Of a stretch of 64,000 bases of DNA, positions 26,641 through 36,423 are shown in pieces. Source of the DNA: Mesorhizobium loti. Lineage in GTDB: Bacteria; Pseudomonadota; Alphaproteobacteria; Rhizobiales; Rhizobiaceae. The stretch spans positions 186,001 through 250,000 of the forward strand of contig AP017606.1 of NCBI GenBank assembly GCA_002356515.1, read 5' to 3'. The first letter of the stretch is position 1; each line of letters starts with the position of its first letter. Under the pieces are notes generated by a model. It had not been told where the DNA came from, did not search any database, and saw only the letters and a program-made list of their open reading frames with translations. Both the position numbers and the translations under genes were made by a program.

Positions 26641-28313
26641 AGCGATAAGATTTTCGTCCTCAGAGCTCCCGAAATCGCCTCTTGCGCCAGGAGGCCGCGG
26701 TAGCGAATTTTGTCATCTGGGGAGAGGGTCTGACCGTTAGCTGCATCGGCTGCGGCCCTTCGCAACTCCGAAGATGTCGACTGCAACACAACCTGTGCCA
26801 CCTCGGCCTCGTACATTCGTTCTTCTTCACTGTTCGGCGGTCCAAGCCCCGTCAACAAGCGCCAGAATGGGAACGACACGCTATCTTGCGCGGACTGACG
26901 AAGCTGACCGGAGTTCGCCTTGGCTATCAGTTGTGCCGCGAGGCCTTCGTCCAGCATTCTTGGCACATTAAGAATGCCCCAGCCGAGTTTGGGTTTGTTG
27001 GGGTGGGCATGGTCCGCGCTGTCAAAGAGGGCCAACCTACACGCCTCGACACGGCGCCAATCGGCGGGCGTTTTGTCGCGATAGAGTTGGAGCCACAAGG
27101 CGCAAGCGGCCGCCACCTGGGGAGTGCTCGCCGATGTCCCTCCCCCGCTCATCTCGAATCCGGTTGGACAATCGTCAAATTTCATCCAGGCGACATTGGG
27201 CGTGAATCCGGCGATGGCTTTCTCCATCACGCTATCGGGCCCCCAACAACCTTGCATAACGCCGAACTTGTCGGTGACGTATGGCTGTTTGGCGTAGGTC
27301 GCCCCCACAACCGTCAGAACACGATTGAAGGCGCTTGGATAGACGGTAAAGCGCGTCGCGAGATCAGCCACTTCGAGATAGAAGCTGTCGCCTGAAGCCG
27401 CCACTACGACGAGACCCTCCTCGTAGAGCGTATTGACCGCATCGGCCCAGGCCGCGGTCGGAAGGCCACCATGACTTATTGAAACAACATCACAACGGTT
27501 GGCGGGATTCGGCTTTTCCGGGTCGCCACTGGGCGCCAACGCATCATACAGGCCCTTGGCCATTGTGCTGGTATACATGTGCACAACAGAAGGACTGATC
27601 CGGATAGGGATGACCTCAGCGTCGGGCGCGCCTCCGATGTCGCCCTGATACCGTTGCTTGCCAAACTTGAGATCCATCGCATTGCCCGCCAGCAGGGCGA
27701 GAGTGGCAGTGCCGTGACCCGGCTGGTCCAGACCCAGCAATTGCGTCCCGGGATCTATTGGATCCTTTTTCTTGTCCCAATAGTCGTAACCGAGGTCCGG
27801 TCGCAGATAACGTGGCTTGGAGGCATGTCCTGGCGTGTAGCCTGTATCCAGGTGCGCGATCTTGACCCCTTTGCCGGTGGCAACATCCCGAATGCTGGCA
27901 AAACCGGTGAAGTCCCCACCCAGGTGCCATCCAGGAGACACGCCGGCGGCGGGGTTCACCGCGGGCGGCCAGTCGGTATTCAGGCCTCCGTCCAATTTAC
28001 CCCGCGGCGGGGCGGACAGCTCGTGCAGGACATCCGGTTCGATGTAGTGGGTATAATTCTGAGCGCTGGCAGCTGCATGGGCGGTGTCCCAAGGCGTCAG
28101 GTCTTCTTTTGGCTCGACAGGTTTCGCCAACAGCCAGTGGTCAGCCACTACATAATCGGTGAACTGGGGCCGACTTCGCGGGGTCGCCGATAGAAGCTCG
28201 AGCGAATAGCCCGGAATGGCGACTGGCAGGTTGGGCAGGTTGGTCTCCAGAACGACCGCGAACGGTTGATTGTGCACCTTTACCAGGAGCTGCCCATTGC
28301 CCTTGAGCGCCAT
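26637..28313 (-). CDS. Subtilisin-like S8 serine peptidase
   Basis: 558 residues. The catalytic triad is in order: D156 in KIAHLDTGYT, H200 in DQPGHGTATLALLAG, S394 in GGGTSASTPQVAAA. The oxyanion position, normally Asn in 'AAGN', reads AASGDS (about 305-310), an atypical replacement. Residues 1-130 form an N-terminal domain with no signal peptide visible (MALKGNGQLLVKVHNQPFAV), so it is either cytosolic or exported by a non-Sec route. It is the last gene of a three-gene minus-strand cassette with a papain-fold and a GH75-like protein. The substrate is unknown. Confidence 0.85.
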   Translation of the reverse strand: MALKGNGQLLVKVHNQPFAVVLETNLPNLPVAIPGYSLELLSATPRSRPQFTDYVVADHWLLAKPVEPKEDLTPWDTAHAAASAQNYTHYIEPDVLHELSAPPRGKLDGGLNTDWPPAVNPAAGVSPGWHLGGDFTGFASIRDVATGKGVKIAHLDTGYTPGHASKPRYLRPDLGYDYWDKKKDPIDPGTQLLGLDQPGHGTATLALLAGNAMDLKFGKQRYQGDIGGAPDAEVIPIRISPSVVHMYTSTMAKGLYDALAPSGDPEKPNPANRCDVVSISHGGLPTAAWADAVNTLYEEGLVVVAASGDSFYLEVADLATRFTVYPSAFNRVLTVVGATYAKQPYVTDKFGVMQGCWGPDSVMEKAIAGFTPNVAWMKFDDCPTGFEMSGGGTSASTPQVAAACALWLQLYRDKTPADWRRVEACRLALFDSADHAHPNKPKLGWGILNVPRMLDEGLAAQLIAKANSGQLRQSAQDSVSFPFWRLLTGLGPPNSEEERMYEAEVAQVVLQSTSSELRRAAADAANGQTLSPDDKIRYRGLLAQEAISGALRTKILSL

Positions 28314-28387
28314 AACCTACCCCCCATTATCTGCAAAATCACTGCGTTGGCACGTGCCCACCTAGACCGGACGCGTCCGTCAGGTGC

Positions 28388-28414
28388 GTGCACCGAGCCA
28401 CGGGCTCGGTGCAC
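28388..28414. repeat. Perfect 12-bp hairpin inside the hydrolase cassette
   Basis: Arms GTGCACCGAGCC (28388-28399) and GGCTCGGTGCAC (28403-28414) enclose three bases. It lies in the 107-base gap between the papain-fold gene and the protease gene and has no U-run, so it may be an RNA-processing or attenuation hairpin. Confidence 0.55.
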
Positions 28415-28420
28415 AGCGCG

Positions 28421-29188
28421 TCAGCTGATTGCCCCCAACAGTGGGAACTGACTGGGGTCCAGTTGATAAAACAGGACCTGGAGTCCCTTGCTGTCGCCGT
28501 AGTGCGCCTGCCAGGTGTCCAAGGTGTATTTGTTGTAGAATTTCTGGAGCGACGAGCTGTTGGAATAGACCTGGCCATTGTCGCCCACAATGCCGACATG
28601 GCCGATGTTCGGGCCCTCCGTCGGCGAAATGATGACGTGACCGGGGATGGCGTCGGCACGTTTGACGGGTTGGTGCTTGGCCTTCAGCACCAGGTACATG
28701 CTGGCGGTTGAGAGCCCTCCCCCAATCGGCCGCCGGAGCGCGCGTCTTGCGACTTCATTCACCGCCCAAGCGCAGGCCAGGTTGCCGTGGTCAGTGCCGG
28801 GGACATCACCGGTGAGAAGCGTGTTGACACACGCTTTGGCTTCGTCTGCCAGCTTCGTGTCGAGCTGCTGCTTCGTGAGAAACGTCGCGCCGGCAGCAGC
28901 CTTCCAATCCAGGTCGACCGTCACCTCCGGAATCTTGAGGCTGTCCAGGGCCGACTTCAGGTCTGACCCGATGTCGTCCCGAGGATCAGCCTGCAGCACG
29001 CCGGCGTCGCTCAGCGGAAACGTGATGTTGCCGGCCTGGTCGACTTTGGCGACCAGCTGACCGCCTTCGTCTTCGGACGTTACGTTCAGCTTATAGAGTG
29101 TGTCCGTGCCGACGGTCGTCTTCTCGACGAGGACGCCAGTCTGTCCGGAGCCAAGGCGTTCCAGAATTGTGCTCGGAACGTCAGTCAT
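28421..29188 (-). CDS. Papain-fold (NlpC/P60- or CHAP-like) hydrolase candidate
   Basis: 255 residues from ATG 29188, with GGGAGGA upstream. The C-terminal half has a Cys helix (NLACAWAVNEVARRALRRPI) and then IPGHVIISPTEGPNIGHVGI, with the pattern 'GHV...GHVGIV' in which the second His fits the papain-fold histidine of NlpC/P60 and CHAP cell-wall hydrolases. The N-terminal ~110 residues (LNVTSEDEGGQLVAKVDQAG) form a beta-rich domain that may be a binding module. No signal peptide is visible. Peptidoglycan or peptide hydrolysis is inferred. It ends 107 bases before the protease gene and follows the GH75-like gene by 29 bases, so the three are probably one operon. Confidence 0.6.
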   Translation of the reverse strand: MTDVPSTILERLGSGQTGVLVEKTTVGTDTLYKLNVTSEDEGGQLVAKVDQAGNITFPLSDAGVLQADPRDDIGSDLKSALDSLKIPEVTVDLDWKAAAGATFLTKQQLDTKLADEAKACVNTLLTGDVPGTDHGNLACAWAVNEVARRALRRPIGGGLSTASMYLVLKAKHQPVKRADAIPGHVIISPTEGPNIGHVGIVGDNGQVYSNSSSLQKFYNKYTLDTWQAHYGDSKGLQVLFYQLDPSQFPLLGAIS

Positions 29189-29217
29189 GTGAATTCCTCC
29201 CAAAGCGGTTGATGATG

Positions 29218-29925
29218 TCAGGCGAAGTTTTCTTTCGGAAATATGGCATCCAGCTGGGCGTCCCCGCCCCAGTCGCGGAAGCCCGCTTGCGACTCAGACT
29301 GGACCAGACCAACCGCCCAAGGCGCGTCCACAGTTCGGTCCGGATACAGGAGATAGAGAAATCGGGGCTCATCAAAGCCCACGACCTTCGGGGGATGCTT
29401 TTTCGAGAATGGGCTCAATCCAAGGTTCACCGCCAATGCGATTGACCCTTCGCCGACGGCATGTCCCGTATCGGCGAGGATCGCGCCCGTGCGTTTCCGG
29501 CTGTTAAGGTCGACGACCGTGGCGATCGATCCTAGCGGGACACTAAATTGGGGGAATTCCTGGCGGTTGAGCACGAAGTATGGGATTTTTGCCGCGTCTA
29601 CCCAGTGACGAGTGTCCTTCGATCCATATGCGGGATCAGACAATGAGGTTCCAGATACGTAAAATCCTGGCGCTGGCCCGACTGCACCGTCCTCGCCTTG
29701 AATTCCGTGCAAGTCGTTTTTGCTGACGTTGGCTAAGTAATCGTAAGAACCTGTATCGCCGGGATGATACGCCATCGGCGCGCCGTCTGCATCAACTGCG
29801 AGTTTACTAACGAAAAACGGTGACTTTGATCCCTGCACAAGTCGAACATCGACCTGTGCAACACAACTCTTTTGGGCGTAATCCCATTCCGTACAAACCG
29901 AGCCGATAATATCGACATGGGTCAT
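29218..29925 (-). CDS. GH75-like (fungal chitosanase-type) protein
   Basis: 235 residues from ATG 29925, with GGGGG upstream. PMAYHPGDTGSYDYLANV, IPYFVLNRQEFPQFSVPLGS, then IATVVDLNSRKRTGAILADT and GEGSIALAVNLGLSPFSKKH resemble glycoside hydrolase family 75, whose members have the 'D.DG...DYlanAG', 'ViP', 'GdvavV.y.....yAi.aD.Gp..GEgSiaLa..lGi' pattern. Chitosanases of this family hydrolyse glucosamine polymers; bacterial relatives are often exported. No secretion signal is visible here. It is the first gene of the cassette. The similarity is motif level, so the catalytic role is tentative. Confidence 0.6.
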   Translation of the reverse strand: MTHVDIIGSVCTEWDYAQKSCVAQVDVRLVQGSKSPFFVSKLAVDADGAPMAYHPGDTGSYDYLANVSKNDLHGIQGEDGAVGPAPGFYVSGTSLSDPAYGSKDTRHWVDAAKIPYFVLNRQEFPQFSVPLGSIATVVDLNSRKRTGAILADTGHAVGEGSIALAVNLGLSPFSKKHPPKVVGFDEPRFLYLLYPDRTVDAPWAVGLVQSESQAGFRDWGGDAQLDAIFPKENFA

Positions 29926-30561
29926 GCTTACCCCCGGATGAGCCATGTTCGAATTTGGATGAGAAATAGATGATGTCTCGTTTTACTGTATTAGCTAACG
30001 GAAAGCTAGCTGGGTCTTGAAAATTTAACGCCAATGGCCGCCTGGGCCTGTTGTCCCACAATCAATCCGTGAAACGTCTACTCGTCAAAGCCCGCCCCGA
30101 ATCCAGAGCCCTTGGGCGTGACCTAGGCTCGGTCCGATTGTCCTGATTAAACGGCACGAAGCCGTCAAGAGCTTGGTCAGCAAGGCTGTCGCCAGCATTG
30201 CTGACAGCGAGCGGTTCCTCGCGAAAGCCGTGCCAGCCGCCGGGCGTCGCCTGGAGCTCGAGAGCCCGCGGTGCTAGCGGGCCGAGTTGGCCGAGGAGCG
30301 AAGGGATCGCGTTTGTTGGCGAGACTGGGCGGACAATCGACGTCTTAGCAGGTTGATGTGCCGTGCCCCATCCCCACTCCAAGACTGGGCGAAGGAAGCC
30401 CGTCCTACTTGACGGCATACGTAATGTGGAACGGATCGACAGCCTTTTCCAGCGCCTCCCTATCCGCCCTAGCCATCATGGCGGGGCCGACTTGCTTCGA
30501 CGGCAGAACTATGAGTCAATGGGGGCGTGGGGATGCGGCGGCGTCCGGAGCAATGGAGGCG
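29926..30561. other. Intergenic between hydrolase cassette and DUF1173 gene
   Basis: No recognisable gene. The region upstream of the GH75-like gene is AT-richer (29940-30010) and presumably holds its promoter. A minus-strand open frame at 30062-30418 has no ribosome-binding site or recognised motif. The early part of the long plus-strand frame before 30562 looks like shadow. Confidence 0.4.
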
Positions 30562-31779
30562 ATGCGACGTTTCAGTCTTGCTAACGAGGTGATCGAGGAG
30601 GAGGCGCCGGATCTTCAGGATGCGCTTGCGGATGCTTATCGAAGGAAGGTCCGACCGCTTTGCCTGTGCAGGGAGTCGGGCCCCGCCATGTATATCGCGC
30701 AGGTTGGTGATCAGTATGTCGTCAAACGGATGCCGCTGTCCGGCGGTGGCCATGATCCTTCCTGTTTCTCGTACGAGCCGCCTGACGAACTGTCAGGGCT
30801 CGGCGTGCTGATGGGCAGCGCGATTCAGGTCGATTCAGAGAGCGGGATGGCGGCGCTCAAGCTCGATTTCAGTCTTTCGAAAGTTGGCGCTCGATCGGCG
30901 CCTCCTGTGGGCGCCGGAGGATGGGACAGTGTGGCCGGGGACACGAAGAAACTGTCGCCGCGCGGCCTACTTCATTACCTGTGGCATGCAGCCGAACTCA
31001 ACGTCTGGACATCCCGATGGGCTGGTAAACGCCATTGGTGGAACATCCGTTGGCACCTCATCGAGGCCGCGCGCCAGATGACGGTCAAGGGCGGACCGCT
31101 GAGCGACATATTGTTCGTACCAGAACCGTTCCGGTCCCCCGACAAAACCGCGATAGAACAGAGACGCGCGGAGGCGCTTGCGTCTGCGGTACCTCCCAAG
31201 AGCGGTCCAAGAAAGCTGATGATCCTTGTCGGTGAGGTCAAGGAATTCGGCGTTGCCCGCAGCGGTCACAAGCTGGTCGTCAAGCACATGCCCGGGTTCG
31301 TGTTCCTTCTCGACGATGGTCTGTACCGTCGGCTCCAAACCCGTTTTGAAACCGAGATGGCTCTCTGGGGTGCGGATGAGGCATCCCATTTGATCGCTAT
31401 TGCCACCTTCGGGTTGACGCCGGCGGGGCTGGCGGTGATCGAGGAAATGGCAGTCATGGTGGTGGCGGAGAATTGGGTGCCTTACGAGTCCGCCTATGAA
31501 AAGAAGCTGCTCGATGCGCTCGCCAGGGTGAGAGAGCGAAGTGTGAAGAGTCTGCGCTACAGCTTGCCGCTCGACAAGCCGGCCGTGGCCGCGATGTTGC
31601 AAATTCCGCCGCGACCGGTTGGACTTTACGTCGTTCCTCCTTCTTCCGATCACGCATATGAGGAGACGCTGGGCGAATTGATCGCATCACGACCGGAGTT
31701 CGATTCCTGGATCTGGCGGACGGCCGATGGTGAGATGCCGCCATTGCCCGTCCGGCAGGACCGTGTGCCCGTCACATGA
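30562..31779 (+). CDS. DUF1173 family protein
   Basis: 405 residues from ATG 30562, with GGAG seven bases upstream; starts further upstream are less likely. RPLCLCRESGPAMYIAQVGD, then QYVVKRMPLSGGGHDPSCFS and YEPPDELSGLG form the conserved N-terminal block with Cys residues. LHYLWHAAELNVWTSRWAGK and HWWNIRWHLIEAARQM follow, and a C-terminal domain ends EFDSWIWRTADGEMPPLP. The family is common on plasmids of Hyphomicrobiales and Sphingomonadales; function unknown. A decayed fragment of a second DUF1173 gene lies at 17540-17700, evidence that this backbone family was once duplicated. Confidence 0.9.
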   Translation: MRRFSLANEVIEEEAPDLQDALADAYRRKVRPLCLCRESGPAMYIAQVGDQYVVKRMPLSGGGHDPSCFSYEPPDELSGLGVLMGSAIQVDSESGMAALKLDFSLSKVGARSAPPVGAGGWDSVAGDTKKLSPRGLLHYLWHAAELNVWTSRWAGKRHWWNIRWHLIEAARQMTVKGGPLSDILFVPEPFRSPDKTAIEQRRAEALASAVPPKSGPRKLMILVGEVKEFGVARSGHKLVVKHMPGFVFLLDDGLYRRLQTRFETEMALWGADEASHLIAIATFGLTPAGLAVIEEMAVMVVAENWVPYESAYEKKLLDALARVRERSVKSLRYSLPLDKPAVAAMLQIPPRPVGLYVVPPSSDHAYEETLGELIASRPEFDSWIWRTADGEMPPLPVRQDRVPVT

Positions 31780-31828
31780 CGCCATGGCGGCGAGTCTCGC
31801 CCGCCTTTCCAACGCACTTCAATCACAT

Positions 31829-31858
31829 AAAACAAAACCCCGCCGAAAATCGACGGGG
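31829..31858 (-). terminator. Terminator of the groESL operon
   Basis: On the minus strand, arms 31851-31858 and 31838-31845 form an 8-bp stem with one G-T or mismatch pair and a 5-base loop, then TTTTGTTTT. A second perfect 9-bp hairpin (31873-31896) lies just before it. Confidence 0.85.
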
Positions 31859-31919
31859 AATATCAGCGGTCTGAGGGCGGCATTGCTGCCGCCCTCCCGA
31901 GTTGTTGAGCCGTGAGGAC

Positions 31920-33617
<1,698 letters not shown>

Positions 33618-33640
33618 TTAGGTGACGGTGAGGCCGATAT

Positions 33641-33937
33641 TCAGCCGATGATGCCCATGATGTCGGATTCCTTCATGATCAGAAGGTCTTCGCCATTGAG
33701 CTTGACTTCGGTGCCCGACCACTTGCCGAACAGAATGCGGTCGCCAGCCTTGACGTCCAGGGGAACCAGCTTGCCGGCTTCGTCGCGGGCGCCGGAACCA
33801 ACGGCGATGATCTCGCCTTCCTGCGGCTTTTCCTTCGCCGTATCCGGGATGATGATCCCGCCGGCGGTCTTGGATTCGGATTCAACCCGGCGAACGACCA
33901 CGCGGTCATGCAGCGGCCGGAACTTCGACTTTGCCAT
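33641..33937 (-). CDS. groS: Co-chaperonin GroES
   Basis: 98 residues from ATG 33937 (the longer frame begins in the CIRCE leader). [20 protein letters not shown], then [20 protein letters not shown] is the GroES beta-barrel start and the mobile loop; [20 protein letters not shown] and the tail ending DIMGIIG complete it. It caps the GroEL ring. First gene of the operon; CIRCE sits 53 bases upstream of its start. Confidence 0.97.
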   Translation of the reverse strand: MAKSKFRPLHDRVVVRRVESESKTAGGIIIPDTAKEKPQEGEIIAVGSGARDEAGKLVPLDVKAGDRILFGKWSGTEVKLNGEDLLIMKESDIMGIIG

Positions 33938-33989
33938 TTTTGGATATCCCTGGTGCGGATGTTGACTGGTTCTCCGTCGCCGGAGCCCG

Positions 33990-34016
33990 TTAGCACTCGC
34001 CACACGCGAGTGCTAA
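33990..34016 (-). promoter_or_regulatory. CIRCE element (HrcA operator)
   Basis: TTAGCACTC at 33990-33998, nine bases, and GAGTGCTAA at 34008-34016: an exact match to the CIRCE consensus TTAGCACTC-N9-GAGTGCTAA. HrcA binds this site and represses groESL until heat shock. Its presence on the plasmid operon means it is controlled by the host's chromosomal HrcA. Confidence 0.97.
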
Positions 34017-34334
34017 CGCGACGGTGGGATAGGCGGTCGGCTGGTACTAGTCAAGACGGAAGAGGAGACGAGTGAAGAGTAAAACAAGCACGCACGTGAG
34101 ATTTGCACCCGATCCGCAGATCACCATACCGACCAGCAGCTTCGACAAGTGCCGCGCTCAAAGGCCTGACCGAAGACCGCATTCGATCATACGTTCAGAC
34201 AGTCAGAAACTCCTTGTACACCGGACGGCAACATGAAGCGGAAGCTTCACGGCTTTCCATCCGAGCGCAACGGCTGCGGATTTGGTCCATCAACCGGCAA
34301 AGAATTCGCGCCGATTCTATGAGCGCTTTTGCCG
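34017..34334. other. Intergenic, promoter side of groESL; no gene recognised
   Basis: Only an 80-codon plus-strand frame (34103-34345) without ribosome-binding site or recognised motif. It runs into the DUF2285 gene on the other strand and is probably not real. The groESL promoter is expected in the first 50 bases. Confidence 0.35.
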
Positions 34335-34601
34335 TCAGTCTTTGAAAAGTCCCGTAGTCAGGAGCCACACCAGCCGATCGAGATGACTGCGAACCGCGTC
34401 GCGGGCGCGAACTGGCTCCTCCCACGGATCGATACCCAATATTTCGGCCATCTCTTCTACGCTGGCTTCCTCGAACCATGCTTGCAGGAGCATCAAAAAG
34501 ATGGGCTGATGCTCTCTATCATAAGCCGTTAGGTGGTCCGACCAAGGGACATGGGTAGATACAGCAGAAGCTTTATTAGGAATTTGCGATCTATACTCCA
34601 T
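34335..34601 (-). CDS. DUF2285-type DNA-binding protein
   Basis: 88 residues. DHLTAYDREHQPIFLMLLQA, EMAEILGIDPWEEPVRARDA and VRSHLDRLVWLLTTGLF match the DUF2285 pattern ('LT.yD..hl..YLRLLDA...G..W.evar.iLgIDp..epeRArra..sHLarArWmt..GYr.l'). In Mesorhizobium ICEMlSymR7A the activator FseA combines DUF6499 and DUF2285 parts through programmed frameshifting, so short DUF2285 proteins can be transcriptional activators of mobile elements. Here no DUF6499 partner is seen next to it; it may work alone or be an orphan. This is inference. Confidence 0.7.
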   Translation of the reverse strand: MEYRSQIPNKASAVSTHVPWSDHLTAYDREHQPIFLMLLQAWFEEASVEEMAEILGIDPWEEPVRARDAVRSHLDRLVWLLTTGLFKD

Positions 34602-35061
34602 GATATCTCCCCCTACGCAATTCTGACCCCGCCTTTGACGCGTCTAGACTATCGTCAATTGTGGAAATTTCAACATTTCTCGGCCGCGCAACCGGCGGCG
34701 ATGGCAGTGAAGGCCGGCCCCTCGCCAGGGGCGTCGCTGGAGCTAGCCGTTTACAAATTCGGCGAAGCGCGCTGGGCGGATATCCTTCGGGTCGGCGTTC
34801 AACCGAAAGCAGACCATGCCGGGGCAGATCCGCCGCGCTTTTTCGTTGCCATCCCCCGCGACATAATACCGGCTGACCTGGTGCTCAGACTTAGCTTGAA
34901 AACCGGCCCCGACAGGCCTTCTCAAAAGCCAGTTTTCGACGGATCCGTCTTGCACCGAGGGTCCTGGTTCGGTTTCGCTGTCAGCAGGAGACGGTTTGCG
35001 ACCAGCAAGCCGATGACCGCGGCCCGAGGGGCCACCATCCGGATATATGACAGGCCGCGAG
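34602..35061. other. Unassigned stretch downstream of repC
   Basis: A plus-strand frame (34533-35156) overlaps the 3' end of repC by 94 bases and runs antisense to the DUF2285 gene at its start. Its middle (LELAVYKFGEARWADILRVG) looks protein-like, but it has no convincing start and matches no family I know. I do not call it. Confidence 0.35.
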
Positions 35062-36267
35062 TCATCCTGTCATCCTTGAGGTCGTCCCATTGGCTTTCAG
35101 CGCGGCCATCAGCATCGGTCCAACCGAAAACTCCCCTCCCCTCGCCTTTTCGGTGAGTACCCGCATATAACCGCCAGCCGAGTTGATGTGCTGCGCCCGT
35201 TGCAGAATGCAGGCAATCACGATCGCCGCGGTCTCCTGGCCCATCACATGGCAAGCCTCCTCATACGCTGAAGGCGAAACCCCCAGAAAACCCCGCACCT
35301 GGGCGGCCGTTATCATGAGTTCGCGCCAGTTGCCGATCCCATCTATGGCGTAGGGCACAATATCGGGGCAGGCCTTCAGCACCATCCCCAGCGGATAGGT
35401 TTTCGGCGCCTCTGCGGTCCTCGTCCTGGGCTCGGCCGTTGCCCCGCTTTTTTCTAAAGCAGGTTCAGATTCAAAAATAGAGTCGGTGTTTGAATCAGGT
35501 TGCTGCCGCTCGTTTTGAGAGTCATTGCCGCTCGTATTCGTGGATTTCATGTGAATTTCCAGCAGCTTATCCACATCGTCATGCAACGCGGCCAGATCGG
35601 CCGCGATCGGTTCGAGCTCAGCAATAGAGGCGCGGCGTGGGATTGCTTCCACAACGCGGCGGAAACGTCTCCAGAGGCCTCCCCAGTCGCCCGGCACGTC
35701 TTCCTCAACGGCCGCCTCTATCAGCTTTTGGATGTCACGGCGGTGCAAGGTGATCCGCTCGCGCATAAGCCTGAGCGCCCTGTTGTCGGCGCGGACCCGC
35801 TCGGCCGCCGCCTCGAACTCGTGAGCACGGGCCAGCAGCGGCGCCAGGGAGAAGCCGAATGCTTGCTCGATCTCCCCTCCCCTGCCCTTGCGCGCGTAAC
35901 GCTTGCCGTTCGGGCTGTCCCGACGGATGATCAGCCCGCAATTCACAAGAGCCGCCAGGTGCCGTCTGACTGTGGGCTCGGGCATTGCATGCGCCCTGAG
36001 TGAGAGGTGGGCGTTCGAGGGAAAAACGATGAGCCCGTTTTCCTCGCTCAGCTCATTGTCCGGGTAGAATGACAGCAACGCATTCAGCACGGCCAAAGCG
36101 CGATCGCCGACACCGGCGATGCTCCTGCCCTCGCAGAGGTTGCGGTAGATCTGCCATTTGTCGACGGCGGTGCCCTTGGGGATTTCACGTGAATCGTTTT
36201 GCGCCGCCAACATGGCAAGCGACATCGGTCGCCGCCCAAAGGGCGTCGTTGCAATACCCGTCTCCAT
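35062..36267 (-). CDS. repC: Replication initiator RepC
   Basis: 401 residues, ATG 36267 with AAGGA upstream. It starts METGIATTPFGRRPMSLAML, the typical RepC N-terminus, followed by RNLCEGRSIAGVGDRALAVL, the conserved winged-helix core around LRAHAMPEPTVRRHLAALVN, then CGLIIRRDSPNGKRYA. RepC binds the plasmid origin, which usually lies within the repC coding sequence. The C-terminal domain (YPLGMVLKACPDIVPYAIDG, then EEACHVMGQETAAIVIACIL) is intact. Expression is limited by the antisense RNA in the repB-repC gap. The full gene set marks this replicon as repABC. Confidence 0.97.
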   Translation of the reverse strand: METGIATTPFGRRPMSLAMLAAQNDSREIPKGTAVDKWQIYRNLCEGRSIAGVGDRALAVLNALLSFYPDNELSEENGLIVFPSNAHLSLRAHAMPEPTVRRHLAALVNCGLIIRRDSPNGKRYARKGRGGEIEQAFGFSLAPLLARAHEFEAAAERVRADNRALRLMRERITLHRRDIQKLIEAAVEEDVPGDWGGLWRRFRRVVEAIPRRASIAELEPIAADLAALHDDVDKLLEIHMKSTNTSGNDSQNERQQPDSNTDSIFESEPALEKSGATAEPRTRTAEAPKTYPLGMVLKACPDIVPYAIDGIGNWRELMITAAQVRGFLGVSPSAYEEACHVMGQETAAIVIACILQRAQHINSAGGYMRVLTEKARGGEFSVGPMLMAALKANGTTSRMTG

Positions 36268-36326
36268 TTTTCCTTCGCCTTCAATTAGGCAAAAGAAATC
36301 CGCTCGCCGAATCGACGCCTAGACTC

Positions 36327-36355
36327 TTGACAGTGATTCGTGGAAATGCGATTCT
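36327..36355 (+). promoter_or_regulatory. Promoter of the counter-transcribed RNA
   Basis: TTGACA (36327-36332), exactly 17 bases, then GATTCT (36350-36355) on the strand opposite repABC. This is a good sigma-70-type promoter in the position where the incompatibility RNA of repABC plasmids starts. Confidence 0.8.
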
Positions 36356-36361
36356 CAGTTT

Positions 36362-36414
36362 GCGACAACTTTGAAAGAGGCTTCCACGGCTAAGGTCGTT
36401 TGGGGGCCTTTTTC
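36362..36414 (+). ncRNA. repABC counter-transcribed antisense RNA (ctRNA, inc-alpha)
   Basis: The repB-repC gap (36268-36423) on the plus strand has the promoter above, then about 50 transcribed bases ending in a stem (AAAGAGGC 36374-36381 with GCCTTTTT 36406-36413, one G-U pair) followed by T-rich sequence. In this plasmid class a small antisense RNA binds the repC leader, promotes premature termination or blocks repC translation, and determines incompatibility. The 5' and 3' ends are estimates from the promoter and the T-run. Confidence 0.75.
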
Positions 36415-36423
36415 TTTTGCGGT

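Noticed and set aside
34533..35156. 207-codon plus-strand ORF downstream of repC
   Set aside because: Overlaps repC and the DUF2285 gene antisense, lacks a ribosome-binding site and family similarity.
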